Origin: Arthrobacter sp. zg-Y1110
Lineage (GTDB): Bacteria; Actinomycetota; Actinomycetes; Actinomycetales; Micrococcaceae
DNA length: 64,000 nt
Assembly (NCBI RefSeq): GCF_025244865.1
Contig: NZ_CP104273.1
Location: 336,604-400,603, forward strand
Direction of reading: 5' to 3'
Positions 40,806 to 49,808 of the stretch are shown here, piece after piece. How positions within the stretch are numbered: the first letter of the stretch is position 1; every line of letters begins with the position of its first letter. A program made the position numbers and the translations under genes. The notes under the pieces are model-generated. The model was not told where the DNA came from. It did not search any database and saw nothing but the letters and a program-made list of their open reading frames with translations.

Positions 40806-40836
40806 CATGTGTGCGGACACCCTGTTTGCTCTCGCG
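40806..40836 (-). promoter_or_regulatory. Class-1 bipartite promoter element (minus strand)
   Basis: CGCGAGA, 12 nt, TCCGCACACATG, 6 nt to ATG 40799. Divergent with 40876. Confidence 0.72.
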
Positions 40837-40875
40837 ATGCCGTCGCCCACAGGTGGATTTTCCCGCCGGCCGGGT

Positions 40876-40906
40876 GGTGAGAGACGCATGCCTTGCCGCA
40901 CACATG
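40876..40906 (+). promoter_or_regulatory. Class-1 bipartite promoter element
   Basis: GGTGAGA, 12 nt, GCCGCACACATG; gene starts at 40995 (leader about 82 nt). Confidence 0.72.
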
Positions 40907-40994
40907 AGGGATAGAGGATGCAGACCATGGACGGAGCACCCTGACGAACCGGCCCCCCACCGGCATGAAACACACCGAAGCTCCAAAGGAACAC

Positions 40995-41783
40995 ATGCTC
41001 CCTGTAATTCCCGCAGCCCAGCTCAAGAACCTGGACTCCGGCGCACTTGCCCTTTCCATCATCGGAACCACGAAGGCAATCAGCCCTTCCGGCGCCGACA
41101 GGATTGTCGATGCCCTCGGCGTGGCGACCTACCTGCACCGCAACCAGACCCGCGCCAACCGCGGAGGAATGCCGCGCGCCCCGTACAGCGAACACCCGCT
41201 GCGCAACGCGCTGCGTGCCCTGCGCATGGGCGTCACCGATCTGGACATCATCGCGGCGATCATCCTGCACGACACCATCGAGGACTGCGCCGTCTCCATC
41301 CTCACCGACTACCTGGGCATGGACACCTCCGTCCTGGACGAGTCCCAGATCCGCGACCGTGCCTACGACTGGATGAAGGCCACCTTCGGCACCAACACCA
41401 CCCGCATGGTCGAGGCCGTCAGCAACCCGCTGAACAGCGGCCCCCGGCAGCCTCGTGCGGTATCGAACCTGCGGTATGTCAGCCACGTCCATGACGCCAT
41501 CCACGGCGACGCCGACGTGTTCATCGTGAAGTTCGTGGACTTCGTGGACAACGCGGTCGGCCTGCACCACAACGTGGCCGGTATCGGCGCCGGAGTCAAC
41601 GACGCCATGGCCGAGCGCCTGGCTGCGAAATACTTCCCGCTCATCCACATCTTCGAAGCCGAACTGGCCGCCAGCTACGGGGAAATCATGACCCGCGTGA
41701 GCGCTGAAGGCCTGGAAGCAATGGTGGCCCACCTTGCCGCCGCGAAGGAAACACTGCCGGGCCTGATGGACCTGGCCGCATAA
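40995..41783 (+). CDS. HD-domain phosphohydrolase (RelA/SpoT-like HD)
   Basis: 262 aa from ATG 40995 (AAAGGA 4 nt upstream; 40965 is in frame). SEHPLRNALRALRMGVTDLDIIAAIILHDTIEDC holds the H...HD metal-binding pattern of the HD family in the RelA/SpoT arrangement (H-P-L then L-H-D-x-x-E-D); VFIVKFVDFVDNAV may supply the final Asp. No synthetase domain. Could hydrolyse (p)ppGpp or a related nucleotide and so dampen host stress signalling (inference). Confidence 0.78.
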   Translation: MLPVIPAAQLKNLDSGALALSIIGTTKAISPSGADRIVDALGVATYLHRNQTRANRGGMPRAPYSEHPLRNALRALRMGVTDLDIIAAIILHDTIEDCAVSILTDYLGMDTSVLDESQIRDRAYDWMKATFGTNTTRMVEAVSNPLNSGPRQPRAVSNLRYVSHVHDAIHGDADVFIVKFVDFVDNAVGLHHNVAGIGAGVNDAMAERLAAKYFPLIHIFEAELAASYGEIMTRVSAEGLEAMVAHLAAAKETLPGLMDLAA

Positions 41784-41820
41784 CACCGCATCGACATCTG
41801 CCGGGCTCCGGCCGACGACC

Positions 41821-41860
41821 CGCAAGTAACAGAGTCACAGACTCACAGAGTTACAGAGCG
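41821..41860 (+). repeat. Short phased octamer array
   Basis: Four consecutive 8-bp units ACAGAGTC, ACAGACTC, ACAGAGTT, ACAGAGCG (plus a partial one), identical in type to the large array at 63.3-64.0 kb. Lies 147-186 bp before the ribbon-helix-helix-like gene; candidate operator. Confidence 0.75.
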
Positions 41861-41953
41861 GCGAACCGGACCGGGCCCGGCAGGTGGTCTTATGCACCCT
41901 CCCCCACCCCGTGTCCGAGGACACGCCCGGGTATCTGCGCTTCTCCTGCCGCG

Positions 41954-41965
41954 GCCGCACACAGG
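41954..41965 (+). promoter_or_regulatory. Class-2-like CCGCACACA element
   Basis: GCCGCACACAGG about 42 nt before ATG 42007; no GGGGAGA-type box at the fixed distance. Confidence 0.4.
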
Positions 41966-42006
41966 TCGTTGCCAGCGCATCTGCCTTCGTCGAAATGAGA
42001 ACCACC

Positions 42007-42339
42007 ATGAAAGTAATCGCCCTGCCCGTTACCGAGGAGCGCGTCCGCGAAGTCCGGACAGCACTGGAACTTGCCGACAACGCACTGAATGAATTGCTTC
42101 ACCGCGCCGTCGTCGAATCGCGTGCCTCCCGCACCCGTCTGACAGCTTCACCCGCCGGCCGGCTCCATGCCCGCGCGGCGGCTGCCTATCTCGAAGCCGT
42201 CGCCATCGTCCTGGACAAGCCGGGCGTGGACCTCGAGCTGGCCGCCATGCTGGACGCCGGAGAGTTCGGAATCCGCAGGCTCGCCGCAGTCGCGCGCGAC
42301 TGGTGCCCCGAAGATCCGGACGAACCCAAGGCAGCCTGA
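42007..42339 (+). CDS. Ribbon-helix-helix-like putative DNA-binding protein
   Basis: 110 aa. N-terminus MKVIALPVTEERVREVRTAL..ADNALNELLHRAV follows the beta strand, helix, turn, helix order of Arc/CopG/ParG proteins (inference from the pattern). The rest is helical with an acidic end. The octamer array upstream and the hairpin downstream make it a separate unit. A partition or copy-control role would fit; no parA gene is in the window. Confidence 0.6.
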   Translation: MKVIALPVTEERVREVRTALELADNALNELLHRAVVESRASRTRLTASPAGRLHARAAAAYLEAVAIVLDKPGVDLELAAMLDAGEFGIRRLAAVARDWCPEDPDEPKAA

Positions 42340-42352
42340 CCATCACCACCCC

Positions 42353-42387
42353 AGCTCCCCGGCCACCGGCCGGGGAGCTTTTTCTTT
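42353..42387 (+). terminator. Rho-independent terminator
   Basis: AGCTCCCCGGCC and GGCCGGGGAGCT, 12-bp stem, 3-nt loop, then TTTTCTTT. Confidence 0.85.
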
Positions 42388-42391
42388 CCCC

Positions 42392-42422
42392 GGTGAGCGC
42401 GCCCTCCGCCTCCGCACACATA
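42392..42422 (+). promoter_or_regulatory. Class-1 bipartite promoter element
   Basis: GGTGAGC, 12 nt, TCCGCACACATA; gene starts at 42451. Confidence 0.72.
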
Positions 42423-42450
42423 GTGACCGTCACCCACGAAACGGATCAGC

Positions 42451-42933
42451 ATGCCCTTCCCCTCCATCCTCATCGCGAACAACATCCTGCAGCTCGCCTT
42501 CCGCGACGACAGGCACGTCTGCCCGCCGAAGCTGAACCGCATCCTCTGGTTCACGGCCTGCGAGTATGCCAAGACCGGCCGCGGCCCACTGCTGCCCGAA
42601 CAGTTCGAGCCATGGTCCCGGGGACCGGTTGCCAGGAGCGTGCACGGGAAGTTCGGAGTCTTCGGCGCCGCACCGATCAACGTGTACGGGAAGGATGCCG
42701 CGGGCAAGGCGCACGTCGTTGATCTCTCCCGGAACAGTGAGCTCTCGGCTGTGATCTCCGAGGTGTGGGAGAAGACCTCCGTCTACACCCCGAATGTCCT
42801 CTCCGATGTCGCGACGTGGCCCGGCTCGGCATGGTGGAACGCCACAGCCAACAAGGACCGGTACATCACCGCCGACGCGCTGGCCGCCGACACGTCCTAC
42901 GTGAAGATGCTCGACCTGCCGGCATCCCGGTGA
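42451..42933 (+). CDS. Panacea (DUF4065/SocA-like) domain protein
   Basis: 160 aa. ILIANNILQLAF....PPKLNRILWFTACEYAKTGRGPLLPEQFEPWSRGPVARSVHGKFG matches the Panacea fold (ANxIL.., L.KL..I..., P.....F.AW..GPV), which acts as the antitoxin part of many toxin-antitoxin pairs or as a proteolysis adaptor. The next gene, overlapping as GTGA, encodes a membrane protein that could be the toxin. Confidence 0.8.
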   Translation: MPFPSILIANNILQLAFRDDRHVCPPKLNRILWFTACEYAKTGRGPLLPEQFEPWSRGPVARSVHGKFGVFGAAPINVYGKDAAGKAHVVDLSRNSELSAVISEVWEKTSVYTPNVLSDVATWPGSAWWNATANKDRYITADALAADTSYVKMLDLPASR

Positions 42934-43289
42934 GCAGCGACCCCGGGCCTGCACGCCACCCGGCCGCAGCCCGGCTCAGCCATGCCCTGGTCACACCCGC
43001 CGGCACCGCGCTCCGTGAAGCAGCTGGTGCCGTGGCAGGAATCGGCGGCGGAGCCTTCATCATCAGCGTCATGCACGATCCGGCCATACAGATCATCACC
43101 GTCCTGCCGATCATGCTGGGCGCCTCGTCGCTCGTCGAATGCTCCCGCACCGTGCACTCAATCCGGCGCGCCCGCCGATCCGCCGCGACCGAAGCTGAAG
43201 GCGCCCGTGAAGCCGACGTCGTCCTCCTTCCGTGCGCCGACAGTGCATCCGATACCGAAGCCGACACCGGCACCCGCACCGCCGCCTGA
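42930..43289 (+). CDS. Two-helix membrane protein coupled to Panacea gene
   Basis: 119 aa from GTG 42930. Hydrophobic segments GAVAGIGGGAFIISVM and IQIITVLPIMLGASSLV (residues 30-65), then a basic turn (HSIRRARRSAA) and an acidic tail. Coupled to the Panacea gene; a membrane toxin paired with a Panacea antitoxin is possible but unproven. Confidence 0.62.
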   Translation: MSSDPGPARHPAAARLSHALVTPAGTALREAAGAVAGIGGGAFIISVMHDPAIQIITVLPIMLGASSLVECSRTVHSIRRARRSAATEAEGAREADVVLLPCADSASDTEADTGTRTAA

Positions 43290-44926
43290 ACCGGATCCGC
43301 CCCGTGTGCCCCGAGCGCGCGCACCGGAGCTCCGTCTCCGCGGCCGGTAGGCCCGGGCCCGGCTGCCGGAGTGAAGCCGTCCTGCTGCGCGGCGGCCCGA
43401 AGGGACGTCGTGTGGATCTGCCGGGGCCGGCGGTAGCCGCGAAACGGTGAGCCGGGCTGGTTGGAGGGCATATAAAGAAGGTCGGGCCTGGCGGCCCTCC
43501 CCCTCCGCTAACCTTTTCGGATACCAGCTCGGGTTTCGTTTTGGTGCCTGGCGTTTTGAAAGCCTTTCCGATTCGCTGCCTTCGCTTGCGCTCGGCCGTC
43601 CGCGCTGCGCGCGTACGTGCGGCTTCGCCGCGCGTAGCGTCGGCGTGCAGCTGCCCGGTACGGGCGCTGCATCGCTGCGCTCTGCAGCTGCACGGGGACC
43701 GGTTCGGGACACGTTGCGGGCTGCAGGTCGGGGACCTGGCGCGGAGCGCCGGTCCGCGGCTCGTCCGCGACCCGTCTTGGTTTCCGTCGCTGCGCTCCGT
43801 TCATCCAAGCCTTCGGCCGCTGCGCGGGCAGATGGCGTGGCCTCATCCTGGGCAGGATGGGTCTGGATGGTTTTTGGGCGGAAAAGCGAAAGGGGCTGCG
43901 CCCCGGTTGCGGGGGTCAAGACGTTTGCTTTCTGCTGAACGTTTTGGTGGCCGCTGCGCGGGGCGGTGTGTGCCCGGAGTGTTTGCGTCTTGGTGGCGGA
44001 CGGGTGGGCGGTTGTAGGGGCTTCGCCCCGGTTGGCCATGGGTTCTGTCGTTCTTGATGGTGGACGTCGTGGTGTCTTGATGGTGGCCGTGACGGTGCCG
44101 GGCGTGACGTTTGGCTTCATGGTCGGCGGGATGCTTTTCGAATTGTTTGCGTGACCGTGATGCTTGGCGGGACGTTGAACGGAGTGAAGATCTTTCCGGT
44201 CTGCGTGAACCATCATGAAGGGCTCTGCGCCGGGCAGTCCGATGGCGTTAAGACAACCGGACGTGAACAGGGCGGGAAGCATTGAGCTCACGGAGACCCG
44301 ACCACCAAAACCGGAACCCCCTTCACCGGCCGAAGGCCTTCCTCCCAACCACACACTCACCGGACCAACCCACACACATGAGCGGCACCCCACCGGGGCG
44401 AAGCCCCTACCACCACCCGTGAGAGTGACACCAACAACCATGAGCCAGGTGGCAACCAACCGCCGGCCGCAGGCCTCATCGACCAAGTACCTCTACGCGG
44501 GGTGATGGAAGGGTGCCGACGCAGTTGATGACACGCAGTGGCAGCAACGGGACCACCCGTCCGAAGGACATTGAAGGCCCGCTGCAGGCGTGACCGGAGG
44601 TGGGGATGAGGGAGTCCGGGTGCAACGGAGTCAGGGATTTCAGCAGGATTGGGAAGGTCAGATCCATCAAGGGACCGCACACAAGCCGAATAGAAGCCAT
44701 GGCCGTGGCCGGACAGGAAGGAATGAGGGCAGGGTGCAGTTCCGTAGACGCACACAAACCGAATGACTTACTCCATCTCCAGAGTAGGGAAGCCGTTGCG
44801 GGGTTCGCTGGCCGAACATCGGGGATTTCCGCCCGGCACCACGTTTTAAACCAGTCTCACCGCCCGCAAATCCCGGGAGTACGAACGAAATCCCGCAATG
44901 GGGCAAAACTACGCATGTCCCCTGGC
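43290..44926. other. 1.6-kb non-coding region before the transfer genes, candidate oriT
   Basis: No convincing gene. Holds three related hairpins GGGGC..GCCCC (43889-43901, 44021-44033, 44394-44406); the last two lie in longer arms (GTAGGGGCTTCGCCCCGGT and its complement) about 370 bp apart. Strong strand asymmetry in the first half. Candidate transfer origin or tra control region. Confidence 0.45.
44676..44764 (+). repeat. Direct repeat pair CGCACACAARCCGAAT
   Basis: CGCACACAAGCCGAAT at 44676-44691 and CGCACACAAACCGAAT at 44749-44764: one mismatch in 16, offset 73 bp (about seven helical turns), 163-251 bp before the ATPase start. Possible operator or transfer-protein site. Confidence 0.5.
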
Positions 44927-44929
44927 ATG
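44914..44929 (+). promoter_or_regulatory. CATG-dyad element at gene start
   Basis: CATGTCC..TGGCATG preceded by CTACG; the second CATG contains the start codon. Same element at 49027 and 49868. Confidence 0.5.
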
Positions 44930-47386
44930 GACCAGAGAATCTTCAGGCTCGCTCGCGCCGGCGGCATCGACACAAACCCCACAACCTTCACGCAGAGGGC
45001 CGGAACCTTCGCCTCCGCGGCGACGAACGCCGGATCCGCAACGCTGCTCACCCGCCGCGAGAAGACCGGGCTCCATGGCTACCTGATCCTTCCGGCCCGC
45101 GCCGTCAACTCCAACGCCGCACTTCACCTCGCGCAGACCGTCGGTGCACGCGCTGAAGAGGTCGAACTGCCTGCCGATCTGGGCGACACCCCGGCCATCG
45201 GAGAGCTCAGCTACCACCACTCCCCGGCGCTGCGCGAAACACAGAACGGCATCGACCCCACCGAGCTTCCCCGGCTGCTGGCCACTGCCATGCCCGAGGG
45301 CACCTGGATCGCTGTCACGATGCGCAAGCCCACCAACAAGGAACGCCGCCGCCACTCCCTTTGGCTCGCACACCGGATGGGCACTGCGGTGCCGACCCAC
45401 CACTCAACATCGCCGAACGCCATCATCATTACGATCACCGCGGGCGGGGAATCCAAAGATGTCGTCAGTTCGCTGCTCTCCCAGGTGACCGCAGGGCTTC
45501 CCGGCTTCGACCTTGACTCGGTGGTCCGCACTCCCCACCGCTTCCACAGTGCAGCCCTCGGGCTTCCGGCCGGCGCCGTCCTGGGCGGCGGAGCATCCAT
45601 CGGCGGGCCCATGCTTCCCGATGGACTGGCCGAAATGATCGACGGTTCGCTGCCGGGCATCCTTGCTGTCGGCGGCGTCATGGCAGCCACCGGTGTCGCC
45701 GCACTGGCAGGACTCATCAAGTCACCGGAGCGCCGGCTCCGCGATGCACTCTCAGCTGCAGTCTTCCCCGCACCTCCCGCACTGCACCGCCGGCCGAAGC
45801 CGCCGCGCAAGGAAGCCGTCATCAAGGGCCACACGAAGGTCGGCGGCGAGAAGGTCCCGTTCGAGAAGCATGTCTCCGCCTCCGACGGTGATTACCCGCT
45901 GACGCCGAAGACATTCATGGTCGGGCCCAACGTGGTTGTCGGCATGGTTTCCCCTCACGCCGGCGCCGTCTCCGGTGTCGCCGCAACCAAAGCGCGCTCC
46001 ACTCCTCCGGCCATGCTCGCCAACATCGGGCCGATGCTCGGCACCAACGATGACGGATCTGCCCACCTGTCCGCGGCCGCGATGCTCTTCGGTGTCGCCA
46101 TCGTCGGCAAACCCGGCTCCGGCAAGTCCCTGTCGGTGCGCGCACTCTTCGGCTGGCATTGCCTGGAACGCGTCCGCCCTTCCGGCCGCCCCGGCTACCC
46201 TGGCCGGAACAACACGCTCATCGCTTTCGAGTCCAAGGGCGACGGCGTGGCCAAGTATGTGCAGTGGGCCCACGCCATGGGCGACAAGACCCTGGTCATC
46301 GACGCCGCCGATCCTGCCACCCCTGCCATCGACATTTTCTCCGTACCCGGGGACATCACCTCCAAAGCACACTTCTTCACCAACGCCATGCGTTACGCCT
46401 TCGGCGAGCAGTCCATCGGTGAACGCTCCTACGAAACGCTCGTCTCCGTCCTCACCGGCGGAATTGCAGTAACCGACGAGGTACTGGAGTTCATGGATGA
46501 CCGCGACGAACGACTGATCCCGTCCGGTCAGTCACCGATCTTCTACGCCCACCTGCTCCTGGGCGGGGTCACCGACCGCCTTGGCGTGGACCTGTGGAAC
46601 GGCATCAACGGCCTGGCCAAGCAGCAGCGTGAACGTGACACTCCCAACGCCGAACTCGACCTGGCAGTCGCCGAGCTCGCCAAGCTGTACGACGGCAAGA
46701 CGGAGTCTGCCCGCGGCAGGCTCCAGGAGGCACCCCGCAACAAGATCAGCCAGCTGCTGGCACTGGAATCCTGGTGGTCCCCGGCCCGCCGGAAGGTAAC
46801 CTGGGCGCAGATCCTGGAAGGCCACCGCTCGGTCGTCATCAACACCGGTTCCTCCACCACGGGCGTGCTCCTGGAGGATTCCCAGACACAGCAGCTGTCC
46901 TCGATGCTGATGTTCTCGCTGCAGAACGCACTCAAGCGCCACTGCTCCGGCTGGCTGGAACAGGGCCGGTCCGTGTCCATCTTTGCCGACGAGCTTTCCC
47001 TCCTGGCCGGCACGAGCCCCGAGATCATCGGATGGATCCGCGACCAGGGCCGCTCCTACGGCATCCGTGCCATCCTGGCCACCCAGCGGCCGGAGCAGCT
47101 CGGCGCCGCCCTGCGCAACAACTTCCTCACGTACTCGACCCTGATCTCCTTCGCCCAGACCGACGTCACCACCGCGACCGAGGTTGCCGCGAACGTTGGC
47201 AGCAACGGCGAATGGTCCACCGAGGACATCCAGCACCTGGAGCCCTACCATGTCGTCGTCCGTTCCGAGGTCGACCAGCGCAGGCAGTCCGCCTTCATCG
47301 TGAAGCTGCCCAACTTCGAAGCCGACATGGACAGCTACGCCGCCGCCCAGGGTTACGGCCAGGCCAACGGGGCACAGCTGTGGTAG
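44927..47386 (+). CDS. VirD4/TraG-like DNA-transfer ATPase
   Basis: 819 aa. N-terminal 250 residues with no motif, a hydrophobic segment (SLPGILAVGGVMAATGVAALAGL) that may anchor it, Walker A GKPGSGKS at 394-401, Walker B FADELSLLAG with D688/E689, and a sensor-like GIRAILATQRPEQLGAALRNNF typical of VirD4/TraG and FtsK-type coupling ATPases. It probably delivers DNA to the transfer channel. Start 44927 matches the CATG element (44915 also in frame). The next gene overlaps its stop. Confidence 0.85.
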   Translation: MDQRIFRLARAGGIDTNPTTFTQRAGTFASAATNAGSATLLTRREKTGLHGYLILPARAVNSNAALHLAQTVGARAEEVELPADLGDTPAIGELSYHHSPALRETQNGIDPTELPRLLATAMPEGTWIAVTMRKPTNKERRRHSLWLAHRMGTAVPTHHSTSPNAIIITITAGGESKDVVSSLLSQVTAGLPGFDLDSVVRTPHRFHSAALGLPAGAVLGGGASIGGPMLPDGLAEMIDGSLPGILAVGGVMAATGVAALAGLIKSPERRLRDALSAAVFPAPPALHRRPKPPRKEAVIKGHTKVGGEKVPFEKHVSASDGDYPLTPKTFMVGPNVVVGMVSPHAGAVSGVAATKARSTPPAMLANIGPMLGTNDDGSAHLSAAAMLFGVAIVGKPGSGKSLSVRALFGWHCLERVRPSGRPGYPGRNNTLIAFESKGDGVAKYVQWAHAMGDKTLVIDAADPATPAIDIFSVPGDITSKAHFFTNAMRYAFGEQSIGERSYETLVSVLTGGIAVTDEVLEFMDDRDERLIPSGQSPIFYAHLLLGGVTDRLGVDLWNGINGLAKQQRERDTPNAELDLAVAELAKLYDGKTESARGRLQEAPRNKISQLLALESWWSPARRKVTWAQILEGHRSVVINTGSSTTGVLLEDSQTQQLSSMLMFSLQNALKRHCSGWLEQGRSVSIFADELSLLAGTSPEIIGWIRDQGRSYGIRAILATQRPEQLGAALRNNFLTYSTLISFAQTDVTTATEVAANVGSNGEWSTEDIQHLEPYHVVVRSEVDQRRQSAFIVKLPNFEADMDSYAAAQGYGQANGAQLW

Positions 47387-48981
47387 CCGGAGCCGCGCGG
47401 GAGCGCCGTGAGATCGCCGGCTTCGAACCTGAAGGCTGGCTCATCCCCTCCTCCCGCACGGAGGAAGACGACGCCCTGTCCATGTTCAACCGCACCGACC
47501 CGTACTGGGACCGGCTCTGGGCTCCGGGCTCCCAGGCCGTGTGGACATCGCGGCACAGCGGACCCGACGACGAACCGCTCGTTTCCTTCGGCACCCGCGA
47601 GAACAAACGCCTGCTCATGAGCCGGGACGAAGCCATGGACATCCTCGTTTCCAACCGCGGCCGCGCCGAACGCCTCGCTGCCTGGGGTGTGCTCGATTCG
47701 TGGCGGACCGTCTCGGCCGAGCAGCTGGCGGTGCTCACCGGATCCACGTTCTTCCTGGACCCGAACTACTCCCAGATCGTTGCCTCCTTCGCTGCCGAGC
47801 TGCTCGACGTCGGGTCCTTCGCGCTGCGCAACGGCACCCTTCCCGGCCGCGGCCAGACAGCCCTGTACCGTCCGCGCACCGGGGACGCGTTCGAGAAGGA
47901 GCTGAAGAAGACCCTCACCTACCCCGAATGGGTTTCGGTCACCGGCGGCTACGCCTGGTCCTCGGGCGGACAGTTCGACCGGCACAACCTGCTGGCCACC
48001 GAGCTGGCGATCCGCGCCGCCGAATACCTGCCCGGTGTCGGAACCGTCATGGGCGAAAAGTTCTCCTCCATCGAGCTGCTGGCCGGCCTCAGTGCCCAGG
48101 AGCGAAAGATCAACAAGGACCGCCTGGAGAAAGCCAAGGCGAAGGGCCCTGAAGCATACGAGGCCGAACTCGAGCGTCAGCGCCCGGGACGGCTCGACAA
48201 CCGCCGAGGAGACGGGACCATTGTGCGCAGCGACGGACTGCGGATCGTGTACGAGGTTACGGCCACATCCTCGGCATCCTTTGAGTCCAAGGTCCGCCGC
48301 TGGGCCCAGACCATCGACAAGCGGCCGCTGGAAACCTCCGGTCTCGCCGTCGTCTTCATCGCCGCACCACACCCGGACCGCGACCGGCATGCAAGTGCGG
48401 ATCCGATCCACAACATCTACAAGGTGATCGCCAAGGTCCTCAAGGAGTTCCCCGGTACGGGAGCCGATTCCCCGGCAGCCAGGATCGGCGTCGCCCACTG
48501 GCAGGACTGGTTCCCGGCCCGCGGCCAGATCAGTGACGGGTTCCTCGATCTGCAGGCGGACTTCGCTCTGGGCCCGGCGTCGGCGCGCTGGGTGCCCCGG
48601 CGCATGATGAGCACGGACGACTACGCGTTCAAGCCCTTCACGGACACATTCGATCCGACGGCACTGATCGACAACGCGCGCCTGCTCGCGGCCACTCCGC
48701 ACTGGCTGCGCACGGGCGACCACACGGATCTGATCGGCACACCGCTGGCCCGGGCGAAGAAAACCAAAGCAGACATTCCCAAGCCGTACCCGGCCCGACC
48801 GAACAGGACCCGAGGACGCACCCTGGGTGCCAACGTGGGCGCCGTAAAGGGTGAGACGACACTCCCGGACCGTTTGCGGATCCGGGGCCGCGACATCGCC
48901 GCTGAGCGGGTCTACCTGGAGCGCAAGAAGGACCGCGCCCAGGCGCGCCGGAGTGCAGGCAGCCTGCCCGACTGGGCGTAG
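47380..48981 (+). CDS. Replication-relaxation family protein
   Basis: 533 aa from GTG 47380, overlapping the ATPase gene. N-terminal winged-helix-like part (ILVSNRGRAERLAAWGVLDSWRTVSAEQLAVLTG) is typical of the replication-relaxation family found beside actinobacterial transfer ATPases. A later segment, DGTIVRSDGLRIVYEVTAT followed by KVRRWAQTI, has the D..E-x-T pattern of restriction-like nucleases, as in that family. Likely recognises or processes plasmid DNA for transfer; catalytic activity is inferred. Confidence 0.75.
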   Translation: MVAGAARERREIAGFEPEGWLIPSSRTEEDDALSMFNRTDPYWDRLWAPGSQAVWTSRHSGPDDEPLVSFGTRENKRLLMSRDEAMDILVSNRGRAERLAAWGVLDSWRTVSAEQLAVLTGSTFFLDPNYSQIVASFAAELLDVGSFALRNGTLPGRGQTALYRPRTGDAFEKELKKTLTYPEWVSVTGGYAWSSGGQFDRHNLLATELAIRAAEYLPGVGTVMGEKFSSIELLAGLSAQERKINKDRLEKAKAKGPEAYEAELERQRPGRLDNRRGDGTIVRSDGLRIVYEVTATSSASFESKVRRWAQTIDKRPLETSGLAVVFIAAPHPDRDRHASADPIHNIYKVIAKVLKEFPGTGADSPAARIGVAHWQDWFPARGQISDGFLDLQADFALGPASARWVPRRMMSTDDYAFKPFTDTFDPTALIDNARLLAATPHWLRTGDHTDLIGTPLARAKKTKADIPKPYPARPNRTRGRTLGANVGAVKGETTLPDRLRIRGRDIAAERVYLERKKDRAQARRSAGSLPDWA

Positions 48982-49026
48982 CCGGCACGCGCCGGCCGCC
49001 GTACCGCCCGGGGGCGATTGCCTACG

Positions 49027-49042
49027 CATGTCCCCGGGCATG
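49027..49042 (+). promoter_or_regulatory. CATG-dyad element at gene start
   Basis: TTGCCTACG then CATGTCCCCGGGCATG; the second CATG carries ATG 49040. Confidence 0.5.
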
Positions 49043-49192
49043 AGCGAACGTAATTTCAAGGAACGCGTCAAGAGCGACCGCGACAAGGACAAGCAGGCAA
49101 TCGAAGACTGGATGGCCGGATCCGGCAGCAAGGTCTTCGGCGGGGTCATCATCCTCGTCGGAGTCTGGTTCATCATCAACCTCTTCCTGTAG
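49040..49192 (+). CDS. Tail-anchored membrane miniprotein
   Basis: 50 aa: a very charged N-terminus (SERNFKERVKSDRDKDKQAIEDW) and a C-terminal membrane helix (KVFGGVIILVGVWFIINLFL) ending at the last residue. Start set by the CATG element; ATG 49028 is in frame. Lies inside the transfer block; may anchor a transfer component to the membrane. Confidence 0.65.
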   Translation: MSERNFKERVKSDRDKDKQAIEDWMAGSGSKVFGGVIILVGVWFIINLFL

Positions 49193-49197
49193 GCACC

Positions 49198-49785
49198 GTG
49201 AACGGAATCTATGGAAGGGCCGCCACGGGTCTGGCCGACACCAGCTGGGCCGTGAACGAGTCGGTGGCCAGGATGGGCACCAAGGGCGAACAGCTCTCGG
49301 AGAAGGTGCTCAACACCTTCAGCTCCCGGGCCGCCGTCATGCACGACCTGCGCGTGCCCATCCCCGGCTTCAAGGCCAACATCGACCACGTCATCGTCTC
49401 GGGCAGCCGCGTGCTGATCCTGGACTCCAAAATGTGGAAGCCCGGCTTCTACTGGACCCTGGCCGGCGTGAACCGCCGCGGACGAGAGAAGGTCCCGCAC
49501 ACCGGCAAGGACCAGACCTGGATCACCAAGGCCGTCGAAAGCCACCTGCGCGGAACCGGCGCTGAAGTCCTCACGGTCCGGCTGGTCATCTGGCCCTCCC
49601 GCACCGGCGAAAAGGTAAGCACCTGGCTGCTGAAGGTACCAGGAGCCATCCTCATCACCGGTGACGCACTGGCCAGAACCGTGCGCTCCTTCATCGGCCG
49701 CCGGCCGGCAGATGACCGGATCGTTGCCCGCCTCGCAGAACTGATTGTCACCCCCGCAGCAGGACCCGGTTCCGCACGCCGCTGA
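49198..49785 (+). CDS. NERD-domain (nuclease-related) protein
   Basis: 195 aa from GTG 49198. GTKGEQLSEKVLNTF..RAAVMHDLRVPIPGFKANIDHVIVSGSRVLILDSKMWKPG has the NERD order: E in G.xGE, then NIDHVIV and the D-S-K (D-x-K) active strand of the PD-(D/E)XK fold. C-terminal helical tail. NERD proteins act with helicases or transfer proteins in DNA processing; here it sits between the two large ATPases. Confidence 0.82.
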   Translation: MNGIYGRAATGLADTSWAVNESVARMGTKGEQLSEKVLNTFSSRAAVMHDLRVPIPGFKANIDHVIVSGSRVLILDSKMWKPGFYWTLAGVNRRGREKVPHTGKDQTWITKAVESHLRGTGAEVLTVRLVIWPSRTGEKVSTWLLKVPGAILITGDALARTVRSFIGRRPADDRIVARLAELIVTPAAGPGSARR

Positions 49786-49808
49786 CCGCCGCAGCATCAA
49801 CACCGACG

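Noticed and set aside
40425..41825. 466-aa protein obtained by extending the minus-strand gene upstream
   Set aside because: The extension runs antisense through the HD-domain gene and across two divergent class-1 elements; the element fixes the start at 40799.
43158..44486. 442-codon open frame on the minus strand, and a 163-codon frame on the + strand at 43447-43938
   Set aside because: Amino-acid composition is Arg/Pro/Ala/Ser-biased without any domain, there is no ribosome site, and the frames cross hairpins; GC-rich DNA produces such open frames by chance.
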